Shown one piece after another: positions 27,012 through 37,559 of a DNA stretch of 43,777 nucleotides. Under the pieces are notes generated by a model, which ran no database searches, had not been told where the DNA came from, and saw only the letters and a program-made list of their open reading frames with translations. The translations under genes were made by a program, and so were the position numbers. This DNA comes from an uncultured Pelagibacteraceae bacterium. Lineage in GTDB: Bacteria; Pseudomonadota; Alphaproteobacteria; Pelagibacterales; Pelagibacteraceae. The stretch covers positions 1 to 43,777 of the forward strand of contig CACJSX010000005.1 of the NCBI GenBank assembly GCA_902596185.1. The letters run 5' to 3'. Within the stretch, counting starts at the first letter, position 1; every line of letters begins with the position of its first letter.

Positions 27012-27755
27012 TTAAATTAATTTTGAAATCTTTATTAAGCCTTTAATTGTAATATCTTGGTTATGACTTGCTTTCGTTTTTATTGAGTTTTTAAATAAAT
27101 TTGAAAATCCACCAGTAATAATTACTTTAAAAGATTTTCCAGTCTCTTTCTTAATTAAATTAATAATATTGTCAATTAAACCCGCATAACCCCAAAAAAA
27201 GCCTGATCTAACAGCTGAGATTGTATTGTTACCAATAACTTTATTAATCCTTTTCAAATCTATTTTTGGAATCAAGGTTGCTTTGTCAGACAAGGTATTA
27301 AGAGATAATCTCACACCCGGGGCAATAATTCCTCCATAATAAGTATTTTTAATTAATACATCAAAAGTTGTTGCTGTACCAAAATCTAAAATTATAAAAT
27401 TATTTTTATTGTTCATTAAACTTATAGCATTAGTAATTCTATCTGAGCCAACTTGGTTGTAATCTACTTTGATTTTAATAAGTGATTTTAAGTTTAATTT
27501 TTTAACCTCAAAACATTTTGTTTTAACTTTTTTTGATAAAAATTTATTAATTATAGAAAATGTTTTTGGAACAACACTACAAAATAATATTTTTTCAATT
27601 TTATTTAATTGAATTTTATTTTTTTTAAATAAACTGTTAAGCTGCTTGTTGGTTACAGATTTTGATAAAAAAGTAATTTTTTTTGAAATTACATTTTTTT
27701 TTGTAACAATACATAATTTTGTTTCTGTGTTACCAATATCACCAAAAATATACAT
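27012..27755 (-). CDS. coaX: Type III pantothenate kinase
   Basis: 247 residues. CoaX phosphorylates pantothenate, the first step of coenzyme A synthesis, and is not feedback-inhibited by CoA as type I is. It belongs to the acetate/sugar kinase fold: the phosphate-binding loop is GDIGNTETKL (Asp6), and later motifs are GSDRITNAI, ILDFGTATTFDVL, YYGGIIAPGV and ITGGFSNLF. Length is normal. It lies two bases from birA and four from rnj. The birA-coaX-rnj order after nuoN is the standard alphaproteobacterial arrangement, and it groups cofactor and lipid-supply functions behind complex I. Confidence 0.92.
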   Translation of the reverse strand: MYIFGDIGNTETKLCIVTKKNVISKKITFLSKSVTNKQLNSLFKKNKIQLNKIEKILFCSVVPKTFSIINKFLSKKVKTKCFEVKKLNLKSLIKIKVDYNQVGSDRITNAISLMNNKNNFIILDFGTATTFDVLIKNTYYGGIIAPGVRLSLNTLSDKATLIPKIDLKRINKVIGNNTISAVRSGFFWGYAGLIDNIINLIKKETGKSFKVIITGGFSNLFKNSIKTKASHNQDITIKGLIKISKLI

Positions 27756-27757
27756 TA

Positions 27758-28291
27758 TTAAATTTTATAAAGTTTATATAAATTTTTTTCAAAAAGTTGT
27801 TTTAGTTTATTTTCTACAATTAATTTACTAATACTTTTTTTAGTTACCTCTTGCAAGTTTGTAGCGGGATAATTCCTTATAATTGGATTTTTTTTAATAT
27901 TTATGCCTATACCAGTAATTAAAAATTTTTTTTCTCTTAAAAATATGACTTCTTGTAAAATGCCACTAATTTTTTTTTTATCAATTAATAAATCGTTTGG
28001 TTTTTTAAATAAAATTTTTTTACTTGTAAATGACGAGAGTAATTTTTTGACTAAAAGACAATTGATTTTTGTTATAGCGTTAATCGATAGTTTCGTTTTA
28101 TTTAGTTCATTGAAAAAAGTGATAAATAAATTTCCTTTTGATGATATCCATTTTCTTCCATACTGTCCTCTACCATTTACTTGTGTTTCAGCAACAACCA
28201 TACCTAAGTTGTATTTAGTTTCTTTGATAATTCTTATTGCGGTATTATTTGTGCTTTTAACTTTTTTAAATTTGAATTTTTTTAATTTCAT
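27758..28291 (-). CDS. birA: Biotin--[acetyl-CoA-carboxylase] ligase, catalytic domain only
   Basis: 177 residues. BirA makes biotinyl-AMP and attaches biotin to the carboxylase carrier protein. The biotin/ATP loop is NGRGQYGRKWISSKGNLFITF, of which the key part is GRGQYGRKW. KKPNDLLIDKKKISGIL and ITGIGINIKKNP follow. There is no N-terminal helix-turn-helix domain, so this version cannot repress transcription as E. coli BirA does. The C-terminal SH3-like domain is reduced or absent. It shares one base with the nuoN stop. Confidence 0.92.
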   Translation of the reverse strand: MKLKKFKFKKVKSTNNTAIRIIKETKYNLGMVVAETQVNGRGQYGRKWISSKGNLFITFFNELNKTKLSINAITKINCLLVKKLLSSFTSKKILFKKPNDLLIDKKKISGILQEVIFLREKKFLITGIGINIKKNPIIRNYPATNLQEVTKKSISKLIVENKLKQLFEKNLYKLYKI

Positions 28292-29709
28292 TAAATAATA
28301 TTAATTCTTGAAACGACTTCTATTAACTGACTTGGGAATATGAAGTATAAAAGAATTAATATAGTTGAAACTGTCAGTGAAAATTTTAGCCATAAGCTAT
28401 GATCTGTATCATATTTATCTTTTTCCTTATCAAAGTACATAATTTTTATAATTCTTAGATAATAAAAAGCTGCAACCACAGTTGATAACAACCCTACTAT
28501 AGCTAAGAAATACATTGATTGTTCCAATACTGCTTTAAAAACGTAAAATTTTGCGAAGAAACCTGCCAAGGGTGGTATGCCTGCTAAAGAAAATAATATT
28601 AACAATAAACACAAAGACAACAATGGATGATTTTTTGATAATCCTGATAGATCATCAATATCTTCATAATATTGATCTTTTCTTCTTAACATTAATAGAC
28701 ATGAAAAAAGAGCTAAATTCATAATAACATAAATAGAAATATAAATTATCGAACTTTGAATTCCCTCGTTTGATGCTGTAGCTAAACCAGCTAAAGTATA
28801 ACCAATATGTCCTATAGAACTGTAAGCAATTAGTCTTTTTATATTAGTTTGCCCTATAGCAGCAACTGCTCCAAAAACCATAGAAGCTATAGATAAGAAA
28901 ACTATTATCATTTGCCATTGATCAATTAAATTTAAAAAAGGAACATATAAAAATCTAATAAATACAGTCAAAGCAGCTACCTTTGGTACTATTGTAAAAA
29001 ACAAAGTTACAGTTGTTGGAGATCCTTCATAAACATCAGGTGCCCACATATGGAATGGAACTGCAGAAATTTTAAATGCTAAACCAACTAATATGAAGAC
29101 AATACCAAAAGTTAAAACATATTCCTCGGAATTTAGCTGATTTGATATTATATCAAAATTGGTAGAACCTGAAAAACCATAAACTAAAGAACATCCATAT
29201 AATAATAATCCTGATGATAATGCACTTAAAACAAAATATTTCAAACCAGCTTCTGATGATTTTAATTGATCTCTGTTATATGTAGCTAAAACATATAGAG
29301 CTAATGACTGTAATTCTAAGCCCATATAAAAAACAATTAAATCATTTGAACTGATCATTACCATCATTCCAAGAATTGAACTCAAAATAAGAACTGGGTA
29401 TTCGATATTATATATTTTAAATGTTTTTAAATAAGTTGACGAAATAACTAAAACTAAAAAACCTCCAATTAAAGTTAAAATTTTCATTAGCGAGGACATA
29501 CCGTCAATCACAACACTTTCATTAAACAAAGTTTCTCTAGTTACAGAGTAGGTTTCATTAAATGTTATTATTGTTGTAATTAAAATTGCAAACAAAGATA
29601 AATTAAAAGTAATTTTAGAACTGTCATTTTTAAACACACCTAAAATAAGTAAAAACATAATTGATAAAGAAATAAAAATTTCAGGTAATATTAAATTTAA
29701 ATTTTCCAT
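28291..29709 (-). CDS. nuoN: NADH-quinone oxidoreductase subunit N
   Basis: 472 residues, an antiporter-like proton-pumping subunit of complex I. It has many hydrophobic segments along its whole length. Recognisable elements are LIVFYMGLELQSLALYVLA, SSEAGLKYFVLSALSSG, AVPFHMWAPDVYEGSP and IGQTNIKRLIAYSSIGHIGY, with LAGIPPLAGFFAKFYVF further on. These hold the membrane-embedded Glu, Lys and His expected of the family. It is the last gene of nuoA-N and runs directly into birA, sharing a base. Confidence 0.95.
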   Translation of the reverse strand: MENLNLILPEIFISLSIMFLLILGVFKNDSSKITFNLSLFAILITTIITFNETYSVTRETLFNESVVIDGMSSLMKILTLIGGFLVLVISSTYLKTFKIYNIEYPVLILSSILGMMVMISSNDLIVFYMGLELQSLALYVLATYNRDQLKSSEAGLKYFVLSALSSGLLLYGCSLVYGFSGSTNFDIISNQLNSEEYVLTFGIVFILVGLAFKISAVPFHMWAPDVYEGSPTTVTLFFTIVPKVAALTVFIRFLYVPFLNLIDQWQMIIVFLSIASMVFGAVAAIGQTNIKRLIAYSSIGHIGYTLAGLATASNEGIQSSIIYISIYVIMNLALFSCLLMLRRKDQYYEDIDDLSGLSKNHPLLSLCLLLILFSLAGIPPLAGFFAKFYVFKAVLEQSMYFLAIVGLLSTVVAAFYYLRIIKIMYFDKEKDKYDTDHSLWLKFSLTVSTILILLYFIFPSQLIEVVSRINII

Positions 29710-29710
29710 A

Positions 29711-31192
29711 TTATTTACTAGCTATATTTGTGTTATGCATATTAATTAAATCAGTAACTGAAACTTCAATTGTATTGATTAATGGATCGGGGTAAAAACC
29801 AAAAAATAAGATTGGTGCAGCTAAACAAGATAAAATAAAATATTCAGATCTATTTAAATCTAAAATTTTTTTAAGATCTTCATTAAGTAATTTTCCAAAT
29901 ACTACTCTTTTATAGAGCCACAACATGTATGCAGCTCCTAAAATTACTCCAATACTTGCTATAACAGCCACTAAAAAATTATCCTTGAAAGCTCCCATCA
30001 ATATTAAAAACTCACCAATAAAACCACTGGTTCCAGGTAAACCAAGTGATGCTAAAGCAAATAACATAAACAATATTGAATATTTAGGAATTACAGAAAC
30101 TAATCCACCATATGTACTTATCAATCTAGAATGCATTCTGTCATAAACTACGCCAACAGTTAAAAATAATGCTGCCGAAACTAAGCCATGGCTTATCATT
30201 TGAATTATACTTCCTTCAATTCCTTGTTGTTGTAAAGTGAATATACCCAAAGTTACAAAGCCCATATGTGCAACTGAAGAATAAGCAATTAACTTTTTCA
30301 TATCTTCCTGCATCAAAGCTATCAGTGAAGTGAATATGATTGCTATAACACTCAAGGTGTAAATTAATGGTGTAAATACCTCTGATGCAACCGGGAAAAG
30401 ACCTAAAGAAAATCTTATAAAACCATATCCAGCCATCTTTAACAAAATTGCGGCTAGTAATACAGATCCTGCTGTAGGAGCCTCAACGTGTGCATCAGGT
30501 AACCATGTATGAACTGGCCACATAGGTGTTTTAACTGCAAATGAACTAAAAAATGCTAACCACAATAGATTTTGATATTTAACATCAATACCAATTTCAT
30601 ATAGTTGAACCACGTCAGTTGTTCCTGTAATCAAATAAATTGAAATTATTGCAACTAACATTAAAACAGAACCTAACAATGTATATAAAAAGAATTTGAA
30701 TGCTGAATAGACTCTTCTTGCTCCTCCCCAAATACCAATAATTAAAAACATTGGGATTAATCCAGCTTCAAAAAATAAATAAAATACAACTAAATCAAGG
30801 GCAGAGAAAACACCAATCATAAAACTTTCCATAATTAGTATTGCAATTAAAAAATCTCTTAATCTATTTTTAATAGAGTTGTTTACAGATATAATGCATA
30901 ATGGTGTAATAAATGTTGTTAGTATAATAAACAAAATTGAAATACCATCTACGCCCACTTTGTAATTAATAAAACCTTTAATCCATGTTCTATCTTCTAT
31001 AAATTGAAAACTAGAAGTAGATTGATCAAAAGCAATCCACAAGTAGATGGAAATTAAAAAATTTACTATTGTTGTGAATAAGGCTACATATTTAATCGTA
31101 GTATTATTTCCTTCTTTTTCTTTTATAAAAAATAAAAATAAAGCTCCTATTGTTGGCAATAATATTAGAGATGAAAGAATAGGAAAATTCAT
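29711..31192 (-). CDS. nuoM: NADH-quinone oxidoreductase subunit M
   Basis: 493 residues, an antiporter-like membrane subunit of complex I. Key conserved parts are YKVGVDGISILFIILT, LFFEAGLIPMFLIIGIWGG (with the membrane Glu), TPMWPVHTWLPDAHVEAPTA, and ALMQEDMKKLIAYSSVAHMG (with the pumping Lys). LPGTSGFIGEFLIL follows. It shares one base with nuoL and is one base from nuoN. The three paralogues L, M and N are separated by length and by motif: TWLPDAHVEAP marks M. Confidence 0.96.
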   Translation of the reverse strand: MNFPILSSLILLPTIGALFLFFIKEKEGNNTTIKYVALFTTIVNFLISIYLWIAFDQSTSSFQFIEDRTWIKGFINYKVGVDGISILFIILTTFITPLCIISVNNSIKNRLRDFLIAILIMESFMIGVFSALDLVVFYLFFEAGLIPMFLIIGIWGGARRVYSAFKFFLYTLLGSVLMLVAIISIYLITGTTDVVQLYEIGIDVKYQNLLWLAFFSSFAVKTPMWPVHTWLPDAHVEAPTAGSVLLAAILLKMAGYGFIRFSLGLFPVASEVFTPLIYTLSVIAIIFTSLIALMQEDMKKLIAYSSVAHMGFVTLGIFTLQQQGIEGSIIQMISHGLVSAALFLTVGVVYDRMHSRLISTYGGLVSVIPKYSILFMLFALASLGLPGTSGFIGEFLILMGAFKDNFLVAVIASIGVILGAAYMLWLYKRVVFGKLLNEDLKKILDLNRSEYFILSCLAAPILFFGFYPDPLINTIEVSVTDLINMHNTNIASK

Positions 31193-33102
31193 TATTTAAG
31201 TATTAAAAAAGTTAGTAAAGCAGAAAAACCTAACAACATTACAAATGCATATTGATAAATAAAACCACTTTGAAATTTAGTTGCTTTAATTGAACATTTT
31301 TTTATAAATGAAGAAATTCCATCGGGACCAAAACCATCTATTATAGTTCCATCACAAAATTTCCACAAAAATAATCCTAATTTTTTTGAGGATTTAATAA
31401 ATAATACATCATATAACTCATCAAAGTACCATTTGTTCACTAAAAAATTGTACAGAGGTTTATTCATAGAAACTATTGAATTAGGTAACTCTTTGTTTTT
31501 AACAAAAAAATAATAAGCAATTGGAATAGACAATAAAACCAAACAGGGTGTTAAAAGCAAAAACCATAAAGGTGGGTGCTCAGTACTCAAAGGCTCTAAA
31601 AACTTAATAGACTCTGCCCAGAATAAATTATCACCATGACCAATAAATAGTCCTTTAAATAGAAAACCAGCAAACACCGCTCCTATTGAAAGAATAAATA
31701 ATGGAACAAGCATTACTAAAGGAGACTCGTGTGTTTCCTCTATCTTGATATCTTTATTATTGTACTCTCCATGGAAGGTTTTAAAAATTAATCTCCATGA
31801 ATAAATAGATGTTAAAAATGCTGTAATTATTCCAATCCCAGCCGCATAATAACCAGTGGTATTACCTTTTAAATACGCAAATTCTATAATTGCGTCCTTA
31901 GAATAAAATCCCGATAAAAATGGAAAACCTGTTAAAGCAAGTGTTCCTATTATCATTAAAGCATAGGTATATGGTAACTTTTTCCATACACCTCCCATGT
32001 TGTTTATATTTTGCTCATCTTTAAATGCATGGATTACCGATCCAGACCCTAAAAATAATAGAGCTTTGAAAAATGCATGAGTAAATAAGTGAAACATGGC
32101 AACATTGTATGCACCTACACCAGTAGCAAAAAACATATAACCAAGTTGACTACATGTAGAGTAAGCAATTATTTTTTTAATATCTGTTTGAACTAATGCT
32201 ACTGTTGCTGCAAAGAATGCTGTAGTCATTCCAACAATAGTTATAAAATTCAATATTAACGGTGAATACTCATATATAGGAGAACATCTTACAACTAAGA
32301 AAACACCAGCTGTAACCATCGTTGCTGCGTGAATTAATGCAGAAACTGGTGTTGGACCTTCCATAGCATCAGGCAACCATGTATGAAGTAATATCTGTGC
32401 AGATTTACCCATTGCTCCAATAAATAAAAGTAAACAAATTAAATCTATTGCTTTAACTTCAAAACCTAAAAAGGATAAATTTTTATCTACAACTGTTGGA
32501 ATTTGTTGAAAAACCTCTGAATAATTAACAGTTCCAAATAAGTAAAATATTAAGAAAATTCCTAAAGCAAAACCAAAATCACCTACTCTGTTTACAACAA
32601 ATGCTTTTATTGCTGCAGCATTTGCGCTTTCCTTTTTGAACCAAAAACCAATTAAGAAGTAAGAACATAAGCCAACACCTTCCCAGCCAAAAAATAATTG
32701 AATAAAATTATCTGAAGTTACAAGCATCAACATCGCAAATGTGAATAATGATAAATAAGCCATAAATCTTGGTTTATGAGGATCATGAGACATATAACCA
32801 ATCGAATAGATATGCACTAAAGCAGAGACAGAAGTTACAACTACTAACATCACAGCTGATAAAGGATCAATTAACATTGACCAATTTACATCAAGTGAAC
32901 CAGAACTTATCCATGTAGCTATAACAATATTTTCTTCATACTGATTTACGATTACTTGATAAAGAACAAAAATTGATAAAAGAGCAGAAATTGAAACAAG
33001 TGTGCTTGTTACTATTTCAGAATTTCTATCTCCAATATATCTTCCAAAAAAACCTGAGATAATTGAAGCAATAAGTGGAAGAAATATAATTGATAGTTCC
33101 AT
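31192..33102 (-). CDS. nuoL: NADH-quinone oxidoreductase subunit L
   Basis: 636 residues, the largest antiporter-like subunit of complex I, at the far tip of the membrane arm. It shows LFFGWEGVGLCSYFLIGFW, AFVVNRVGDFGFALGIFLI, LLHTWLPDAMEGPTPVSALI, ALVQTDIKKIIAYSTCSQLG and FHLFTHAFFKALLFLG. LTGFPFLSGFYSKDAII lies further on. The C-terminal region, with its amphipathic lateral helix and last membrane segment, is present. Length agrees with E. coli NuoL (613). It is two bases from nuoK. Confidence 0.96.
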   Translation of the reverse strand: MELSIIFLPLIASIISGFFGRYIGDRNSEIVTSTLVSISALLSIFVLYQVIVNQYEENIVIATWISSGSLDVNWSMLIDPLSAVMLVVVTSVSALVHIYSIGYMSHDPHKPRFMAYLSLFTFAMLMLVTSDNFIQLFFGWEGVGLCSYFLIGFWFKKESANAAAIKAFVVNRVGDFGFALGIFLIFYLFGTVNYSEVFQQIPTVVDKNLSFLGFEVKAIDLICLLLFIGAMGKSAQILLHTWLPDAMEGPTPVSALIHAATMVTAGVFLVVRCSPIYEYSPLILNFITIVGMTTAFFAATVALVQTDIKKIIAYSTCSQLGYMFFATGVGAYNVAMFHLFTHAFFKALLFLGSGSVIHAFKDEQNINNMGGVWKKLPYTYALMIIGTLALTGFPFLSGFYSKDAIIEFAYLKGNTTGYYAAGIGIITAFLTSIYSWRLIFKTFHGEYNNKDIKIEETHESPLVMLVPLFILSIGAVFAGFLFKGLFIGHGDNLFWAESIKFLEPLSTEHPPLWFLLLTPCLVLLSIPIAYYFFVKNKELPNSIVSMNKPLYNFLVNKWYFDELYDVLFIKSSKKLGLFLWKFCDGTIIDGFGPDGISSFIKKCSIKATKFQSGFIYQYAFVMLLGFSALLTFLILK

Positions 33103-33104
33103 GA

Positions 33105-33416
33105 TTATCCTTTCAACTTATCAATTTCTTCAACTCGTATTGTTCCAGAGTTTCTGAAATAAACGACTATAATTGCTAATCCTATTGCTGCTTCTGCTGC
33201 TGCAACAGTAAGAATAAATAAAGTAAAGACTTGTCCTGCTAAATCTCCTAAATAAATAGAAAAAGCAACTAAATTAATATTTACTGCAAGTAATATCAGT
33301 TCAATACTCATTAAAATGACAATGATGTTCTTCCTATTAAGAAAAATACCAATCACCCCGATTGAGAATATCACTGCTCCTAAAGTTAAATAATGTCCTA
33401 AACCTATATCAATCAT
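33105..33416 (-). CDS. nuoK: NADH-quinone oxidoreductase subunit K
   Basis: 103 residues with three membrane helices. NuoK is a small proton-channel subunit related to MrpC. The sequence reads [36 protein letters not shown] (with the conserved Glu in the second helix) and [16 protein letters not shown] (the Glu in the third). It ends with a short hydrophilic tail. Its ATG lies within the end of nuoJ (8-base overlap). Confidence 0.96.
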   Translation of the reverse strand: MIDIGLGHYLTLGAVIFSIGVIGIFLNRKNIIVILMSIELILLAVNINLVAFSIYLGDLAGQVFTLFILTVAAAEAAIGLAIIVVYFRNSGTIRVEEIDKLKG

Positions 33417-34041
33417 CTAATTTAACTCCTTTATTACTCTGAACTTCTAGCACCTCTACACCTTCAGCTCTTTCTCTAGATATTTGCTTGATATAACTTT
33501 GTCTTTTAACACCTGATCTTTGTCTAAATGTTAATACAATAGCCCCAATCATAGCTACTAATAAGATCATTCCACTTATTTGAAACACATGAATATAATC
33601 AGTATATAAAATCTGTCCCAGTGAATGAGTATTGCTAATGCTTGCTTGACTAATTGAATTATTAATATCAAAAATTTCTGGTTTATATTTCCAGCCCCCA
33701 ATTACAATTATTATTTCAAAAAATATAAGTGTACTGATAATTAATCCTACAGGGATATGTCTGGAGCTTTGTTGACCTGCAAACCATTGGTTTTTTTGTT
33801 GGGCTACGTTTAACATCATAACAACAAATAAGAATAAAACAGCTACAGCTCCAACATAAACAATCAGCATTATCATTCCCAAAAATTCAGCACCTATCAT
33901 AATGAAAAGACAAGATATACTTATGAAATCAAGAATTAAGAAAAATACTGAATGAACAGTATTTTTCGAAGCGGTAACCATTATCGCTGAAACAACTGCA
34001 ATTATAGAAAATGTATAAAAGAAAATAGCGTGTGCAATCAT
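33409..34041 (-). CDS. nuoJ: NADH-quinone oxidoreductase subunit J
   Basis: 210 residues with about five membrane helices in the first 165 and a charged C-terminal tail. NuoJ belongs to the part of the membrane arm where the pi-bulge couples quinone reduction to pumping. Conserved elements are [46 protein letters not shown] and [16 protein letters not shown]. The tail (about 170-210) is basic and then acidic. It is two bases from nuoI and overlaps nuoK by eight. Confidence 0.95.
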   Translation of the reverse strand: MIAHAIFFYTFSIIAVVSAIMVTASKNTVHSVFFLILDFISISCLFIMIGAEFLGMIMLIVYVGAVAVLFLFVVMMLNVAQQKNQWFAGQQSSRHIPVGLIISTLIFFEIIIVIGGWKYKPEIFDINNSISQASISNTHSLGQILYTDYIHVFQISGMILLVAMIGAIVLTFRQRSGVKRQSYIKQISRERAEGVEVLEVQSNKGVKLDD

Positions 34042-34043
34042 TT

Positions 34044-34529
34044 TTATCTATGGATATTGTCAGCTTTAATATTAGCCTCCAAAACATTCTCCCATCTATC
34101 TCCATTATCTAATAATTTTTCTTTTGTATAATAAAGTTCTTCTCTTGTTTCTGTTGAAAATTCAAAATTTGGACCTTGTACTATTGCATCTACAGGGCAA
34201 GATTCTTCACACAAACCACAATAAATACATTTCATCATATCAATATCGTAACGTGTAGTTTTTCTACTTCCGTCTTCTCTTTCGGCTGACTCGATAGTTA
34301 TTGCTTGTGCAGGACATACTGCTTCACATAATTTACAAGCTATACATCTCTCTTCTCCATTTGGATATCTTCGTAAAGCATGTTCACCTCTAAAACGAGG
34401 GCTTATTTTACCTTTCTCAAAAGGGTAATTAATTGTTTTTTTTGATTTAAATAATTCATTAATAGCAATAAACAAACCGCCAATGAAGTCAGTCATAAAT
34501 ATTGTTTTAAAAAATCTAGAAATTTTCAT
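34044..34529 (-). CDS. nuoI: NADH-quinone oxidoreductase subunit I (two 4Fe-4S clusters)
   Basis: 161 residues. NuoI carries clusters N6a and N6b on the electron path to N2. Two ferredoxin motifs are intact: Cys62, 65, 68 and 72 in [12 protein letters not shown], and Cys101, 104, 107 and 111 in [12 protein letters not shown]. The N-terminal amphipathic helix (about 1-30) associates with the membrane, and [15 protein letters not shown] leads into the first cluster. The C-terminal end is typical of the alphaproteobacterial and mitochondrial TYKY form. It is two bases from nuoH. Confidence 0.97.
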   Translation of the reverse strand: MKISRFFKTIFMTDFIGGLFIAINELFKSKKTINYPFEKGKISPRFRGEHALRRYPNGEERCIACKLCEAVCPAQAITIESAEREDGSRKTTRYDIDMMKCIYCGLCEESCPVDAIVQGPNFEFSTETREELYYTKEKLLDNGDRWENVLEANIKADNIHR

Positions 34530-34531
34530 TA

Positions 34532-35530
34532 TTAGTTTACTGGTAAAAGATTAAAATAAAACAAATAGCTAGCAGTTAATACAACCCAAATTAATGATAG
34601 AGGAAGAAAAACCTTCCATCCAAGTCTCATTAACTGATCATATCTATATCTTGGAACTATGGCTTTAACTAAAGCAAATAAAATAAACAAAAGGAGTATT
34701 TTTAATATTAACCAAATTGCACTTGGTACTAATGTAAATGGATAAACATCAATTGGGGACATCCAACCACCTAAAAATAATATAGCCCCCATTGCACACA
34801 TCAATAAAATATTTGCATACTCTCCTAACCAAAACATTGCATACATCATTCCTGAATATTCTGTTTGATAACCAGCCACCAATTCTGCTTCTGCCTCTGG
34901 TAGATCAAAAGGTGGTCTGTTAGTTTCAGCTAAAGCAGAAATAAAGAAAATTACAAACATTGGAAATAATGGAATTACAAACCACATATTTTGTTGAGCA
35001 ATAACAATGTCGTTTAAATTCAATGAACCAACACAAAGTAAAACATTTATTATTATCACCCCAATTGAAACCTCATAAGAAACCATTTGCGCAGCAGAAC
35101 GAATTGCTCCAAGAAAAGGATATTTGGAGTTTGATGCCCACCCACCCATGATTATTCCATAGACACCTAATGAAGAAACAGCAAATAAATAAAGAATTCC
35201 AACATTAATATCAGCTAAAACCTGAGTTGCGCTAAATGGAATTACAGCCCAAGCGATTAAAGCTAAAGTCATCGTGACTATTGGAGCCAATATAAAAATT
35301 ACTTTATTTGAACTAGACGGAATAATGATTTCTTTAAATATATATTTTAAAGCATCTGCTAAAGATTGTAATAAGCCAAACGGACCAACAACGTTAGGTC
35401 CTTGTCTTTTTTGAACAAAAGCCCAAACTCTTCTATCGAGCCAAACTATCATTGCCACTGAAACGAGAACAGGAACTAATAGAAATAAAATTTTATATAC
35501 TTCTTGAAAAACTGTGCTCAAGTGCTCCAT
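34532..35530 (-). CDS. nuoH: NADH-quinone oxidoreductase subunit H
   Basis: 332 residues with about eight membrane helices. NuoH forms the quinone-binding chamber with NuoB and NuoD. Recognisable motifs are [23 protein letters not shown], shown in part as [14 protein letters not shown], then [30 protein letters not shown] and [20 protein letters not shown]. The final basic region is [17 protein letters not shown]. Every acidic residue of the E-channel motifs can be seen. It is one base from nuoG. Confidence 0.96.
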   Translation of the reverse strand: MEHLSTVFQEVYKILFLLVPVLVSVAMIVWLDRRVWAFVQKRQGPNVVGPFGLLQSLADALKYIFKEIIIPSSSNKVIFILAPIVTMTLALIAWAVIPFSATQVLADINVGILYLFAVSSLGVYGIIMGGWASNSKYPFLGAIRSAAQMVSYEVSIGVIIINVLLCVGSLNLNDIVIAQQNMWFVIPLFPMFVIFFISALAETNRPPFDLPEAEAELVAGYQTEYSGMMYAMFWLGEYANILLMCAMGAILFLGGWMSPIDVYPFTLVPSAIWLILKILLLFILFALVKAIVPRYRYDQLMRLGWKVFLPLSLIWVVLTASYLFYFNLLPVN

Positions 35531-35531
35531 A

Positions 35532-37559
35532 TTAACCTTCTGTACCTGTTGATTTTAAATTTAATTTAGAGTTATTACATTCAACCATAGTTTTTGATGA
35601 TCTAGCAATAACATTTGAAAAATAATAATCTTTTACTTTGATTGTTAAAGTTTCATTTTGAAACTCATTAGTAGAATTATTAATATCATTTACTTGTTTT
35701 TCCTTTTGTAAATTTAAATAATTAAACATGCTGCTTTCTAATTCATCTTTGTCATTAAACAATTTTCTATTATTCATAAATTCAGCTAGTTCATTAATTA
35801 TTTGCCAATCTTCTTTTGCATCACCTGGTGGATAAGATGCTTTAAAGGCTTTTTGAATTTTACCTTCTAGATTGGTAAAGTATCCATCTTGTTCGGTATA
35901 AGCAGCACCTGGTAAAATAATATCAGCGATCTCAGCACCTTTGTCACCATGGCTTCCTTGATAAATTATGAATTCATCTTTTTTTTCAAATTCTAAATTG
36001 TCTTGACCTACAAGATAAATAATATCAAATTTATGTTCTTTTAAATCACTTATTAAATTATTTTCATTATTAATCATACCAAGATCAATATTTCCTACTG
36101 TTGCTGCATCGGTTGATAAAATGTTTAAAGAGTTCCATTCATCAGAAATTTTATTATTTTTTGATAAAAATTCTTTTGTTTTGTTGAATAAAAATTTAGA
36201 AGACTCTAATCTTAATAGAGACTCACCAATAATAATTATTGGTTTTTTTGAATTAATAATTTCCTTAGATACTTCATGATTTCCTTCAAGAATATCATTT
36301 AAAGTTTGAGTTTGACCATCTAAACTTTGATAAGGATAAGTTAAATCACCAACTTCATTAAGTGAAATTATTTTTGTATTGTTGTTCAAGTAAGCTTTTC
36401 TAATTCTTGCATTTAAAATAGTTGCTTCATACCTTGGGTTTGAACCTGCTATCAAAATTAAATCCGCTTCTTCAATGCCATTTATAGAAGAATTGAATAA
36501 ATAGTTTTCTCTTTTTGAAGTATTTATATATCTGTTATCAGGTCTTGACTCGTAATTTTTATTATCAATTGTTCGATCAAAAAATTCTTTAAAAATATAA
36601 CTAGTCTCCATATTGGTTAAATCGCCAACAAAACCACATATTTTTTCTTTTGATATATTTTCTAATTTAGATTTAATTATTTTATACACTTCATCCCATG
36701 AGGCCTTTTCAAATTTGCCGTTGTATTTGACAAATGGAGTATCTAATCTTTGACGTAGAAGACCATCACAAGCATATCTTGTTTTGTCTGAGATCCATTC
36801 CTCATTAATATCTTCATTTATAATTGGAAGTACTCTTTTGACCTCCCAATCATATGTGTCTACTCTTATATTTGAACCTATTGCATCCATTACATCAATT
36901 GTTTCAGTTTTCTTTAGTTCCCATGGTCTAGCTTCAAATACATAGGGTTTTGATGTAAGGGCTCCTACTGGACATAAATCTACAACGTTAGCAGACAATT
37001 CAGATTGCATTGATTGCTCTAGATAAGTTGTAATTTGCATATTTTCACCTCTTCCAATAGCACCAAGCTCTGGAACTCCAGCAACTTCCGTTGCAAATCT
37101 CACACATCTCGTACAGTGAATACATCTTGTCATTTGAGTTTTAATCAATGGTCCCATATTTTTTTCAGGAACTGCTCTTTTGTTTTCTTTAAATCTTGAT
37201 TTGTCTACTCCGTAGTACATTGATTGATCTTGAAGATCACATTCACCACCTTGATCACATACTGGACAATCTAACGGATGGTTAGCTAATAAAAATTCCA
37301 TCACTCCCTTACGAGCTTTTTCTACTAAAATAGTATTTGTTTTAATATTCATACCCTCTGCAGCTGGCATAGCACATGAAGCTATCGGTTTAGGAGATTT
37401 TTCCATTTCTACTAAACACATTCTACAATTACCTGCTATCGATAATTTTTCATGGTAACAAAATCTTGGAATTTCCACTCCAGCTTTTTCACAAGCTTGA
37501 AGGACGGTTAAACCTTCTTCAACTTCAACTTCGATTTCATTTACTTTTAATTTAAGCAT
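35532..37559 (-). CDS. nuoG: NADH-quinone oxidoreductase subunit G
   Basis: 675 residues, the large iron-sulfur subunit of the peripheral arm. The N-terminal 2Fe-2S domain has [22 protein letters not shown] with the plant-ferredoxin-type cysteines. [19 protein letters not shown] provides a His/Cys cluster site, and [18 protein letters not shown] provides another. The long C-terminal half is the molybdopterin-oxidoreductase-like domain without a molybdenum function. I see no CxxCxxxC motif for the additional N7 cluster found in E. coli, in line with alphaproteobacterial and mitochondrial versions. It overlaps nuoF by eight bases. The C-terminal 250 residues are more divergent and rich in Asn. 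Confidence 0.95.
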   Translation of the reverse strand: MLKLKVNEIEVEVEEGLTVLQACEKAGVEIPRFCYHEKLSIAGNCRMCLVEMEKSPKPIASCAMPAAEGMNIKTNTILVEKARKGVMEFLLANHPLDCPVCDQGGECDLQDQSMYYGVDKSRFKENKRAVPEKNMGPLIKTQMTRCIHCTRCVRFATEVAGVPELGAIGRGENMQITTYLEQSMQSELSANVVDLCPVGALTSKPYVFEARPWELKKTETIDVMDAIGSNIRVDTYDWEVKRVLPIINEDINEEWISDKTRYACDGLLRQRLDTPFVKYNGKFEKASWDEVYKIIKSKLENISKEKICGFVGDLTNMETSYIFKEFFDRTIDNKNYESRPDNRYINTSKRENYLFNSSINGIEEADLILIAGSNPRYEATILNARIRKAYLNNNTKIISLNEVGDLTYPYQSLDGQTQTLNDILEGNHEVSKEIINSKKPIIIIGESLLRLESSKFLFNKTKEFLSKNNKISDEWNSLNILSTDAATVGNIDLGMINNENNLISDLKEHKFDIIYLVGQDNLEFEKKDEFIIYQGSHGDKGAEIADIILPGAAYTEQDGYFTNLEGKIQKAFKASYPPGDAKEDWQIINELAEFMNNRKLFNDKDELESSMFNYLNLQKEKQVNDINNSTNEFQNETLTIKVKDYYFSNVIARSSKTMVECNNSKLNLKSTGTEG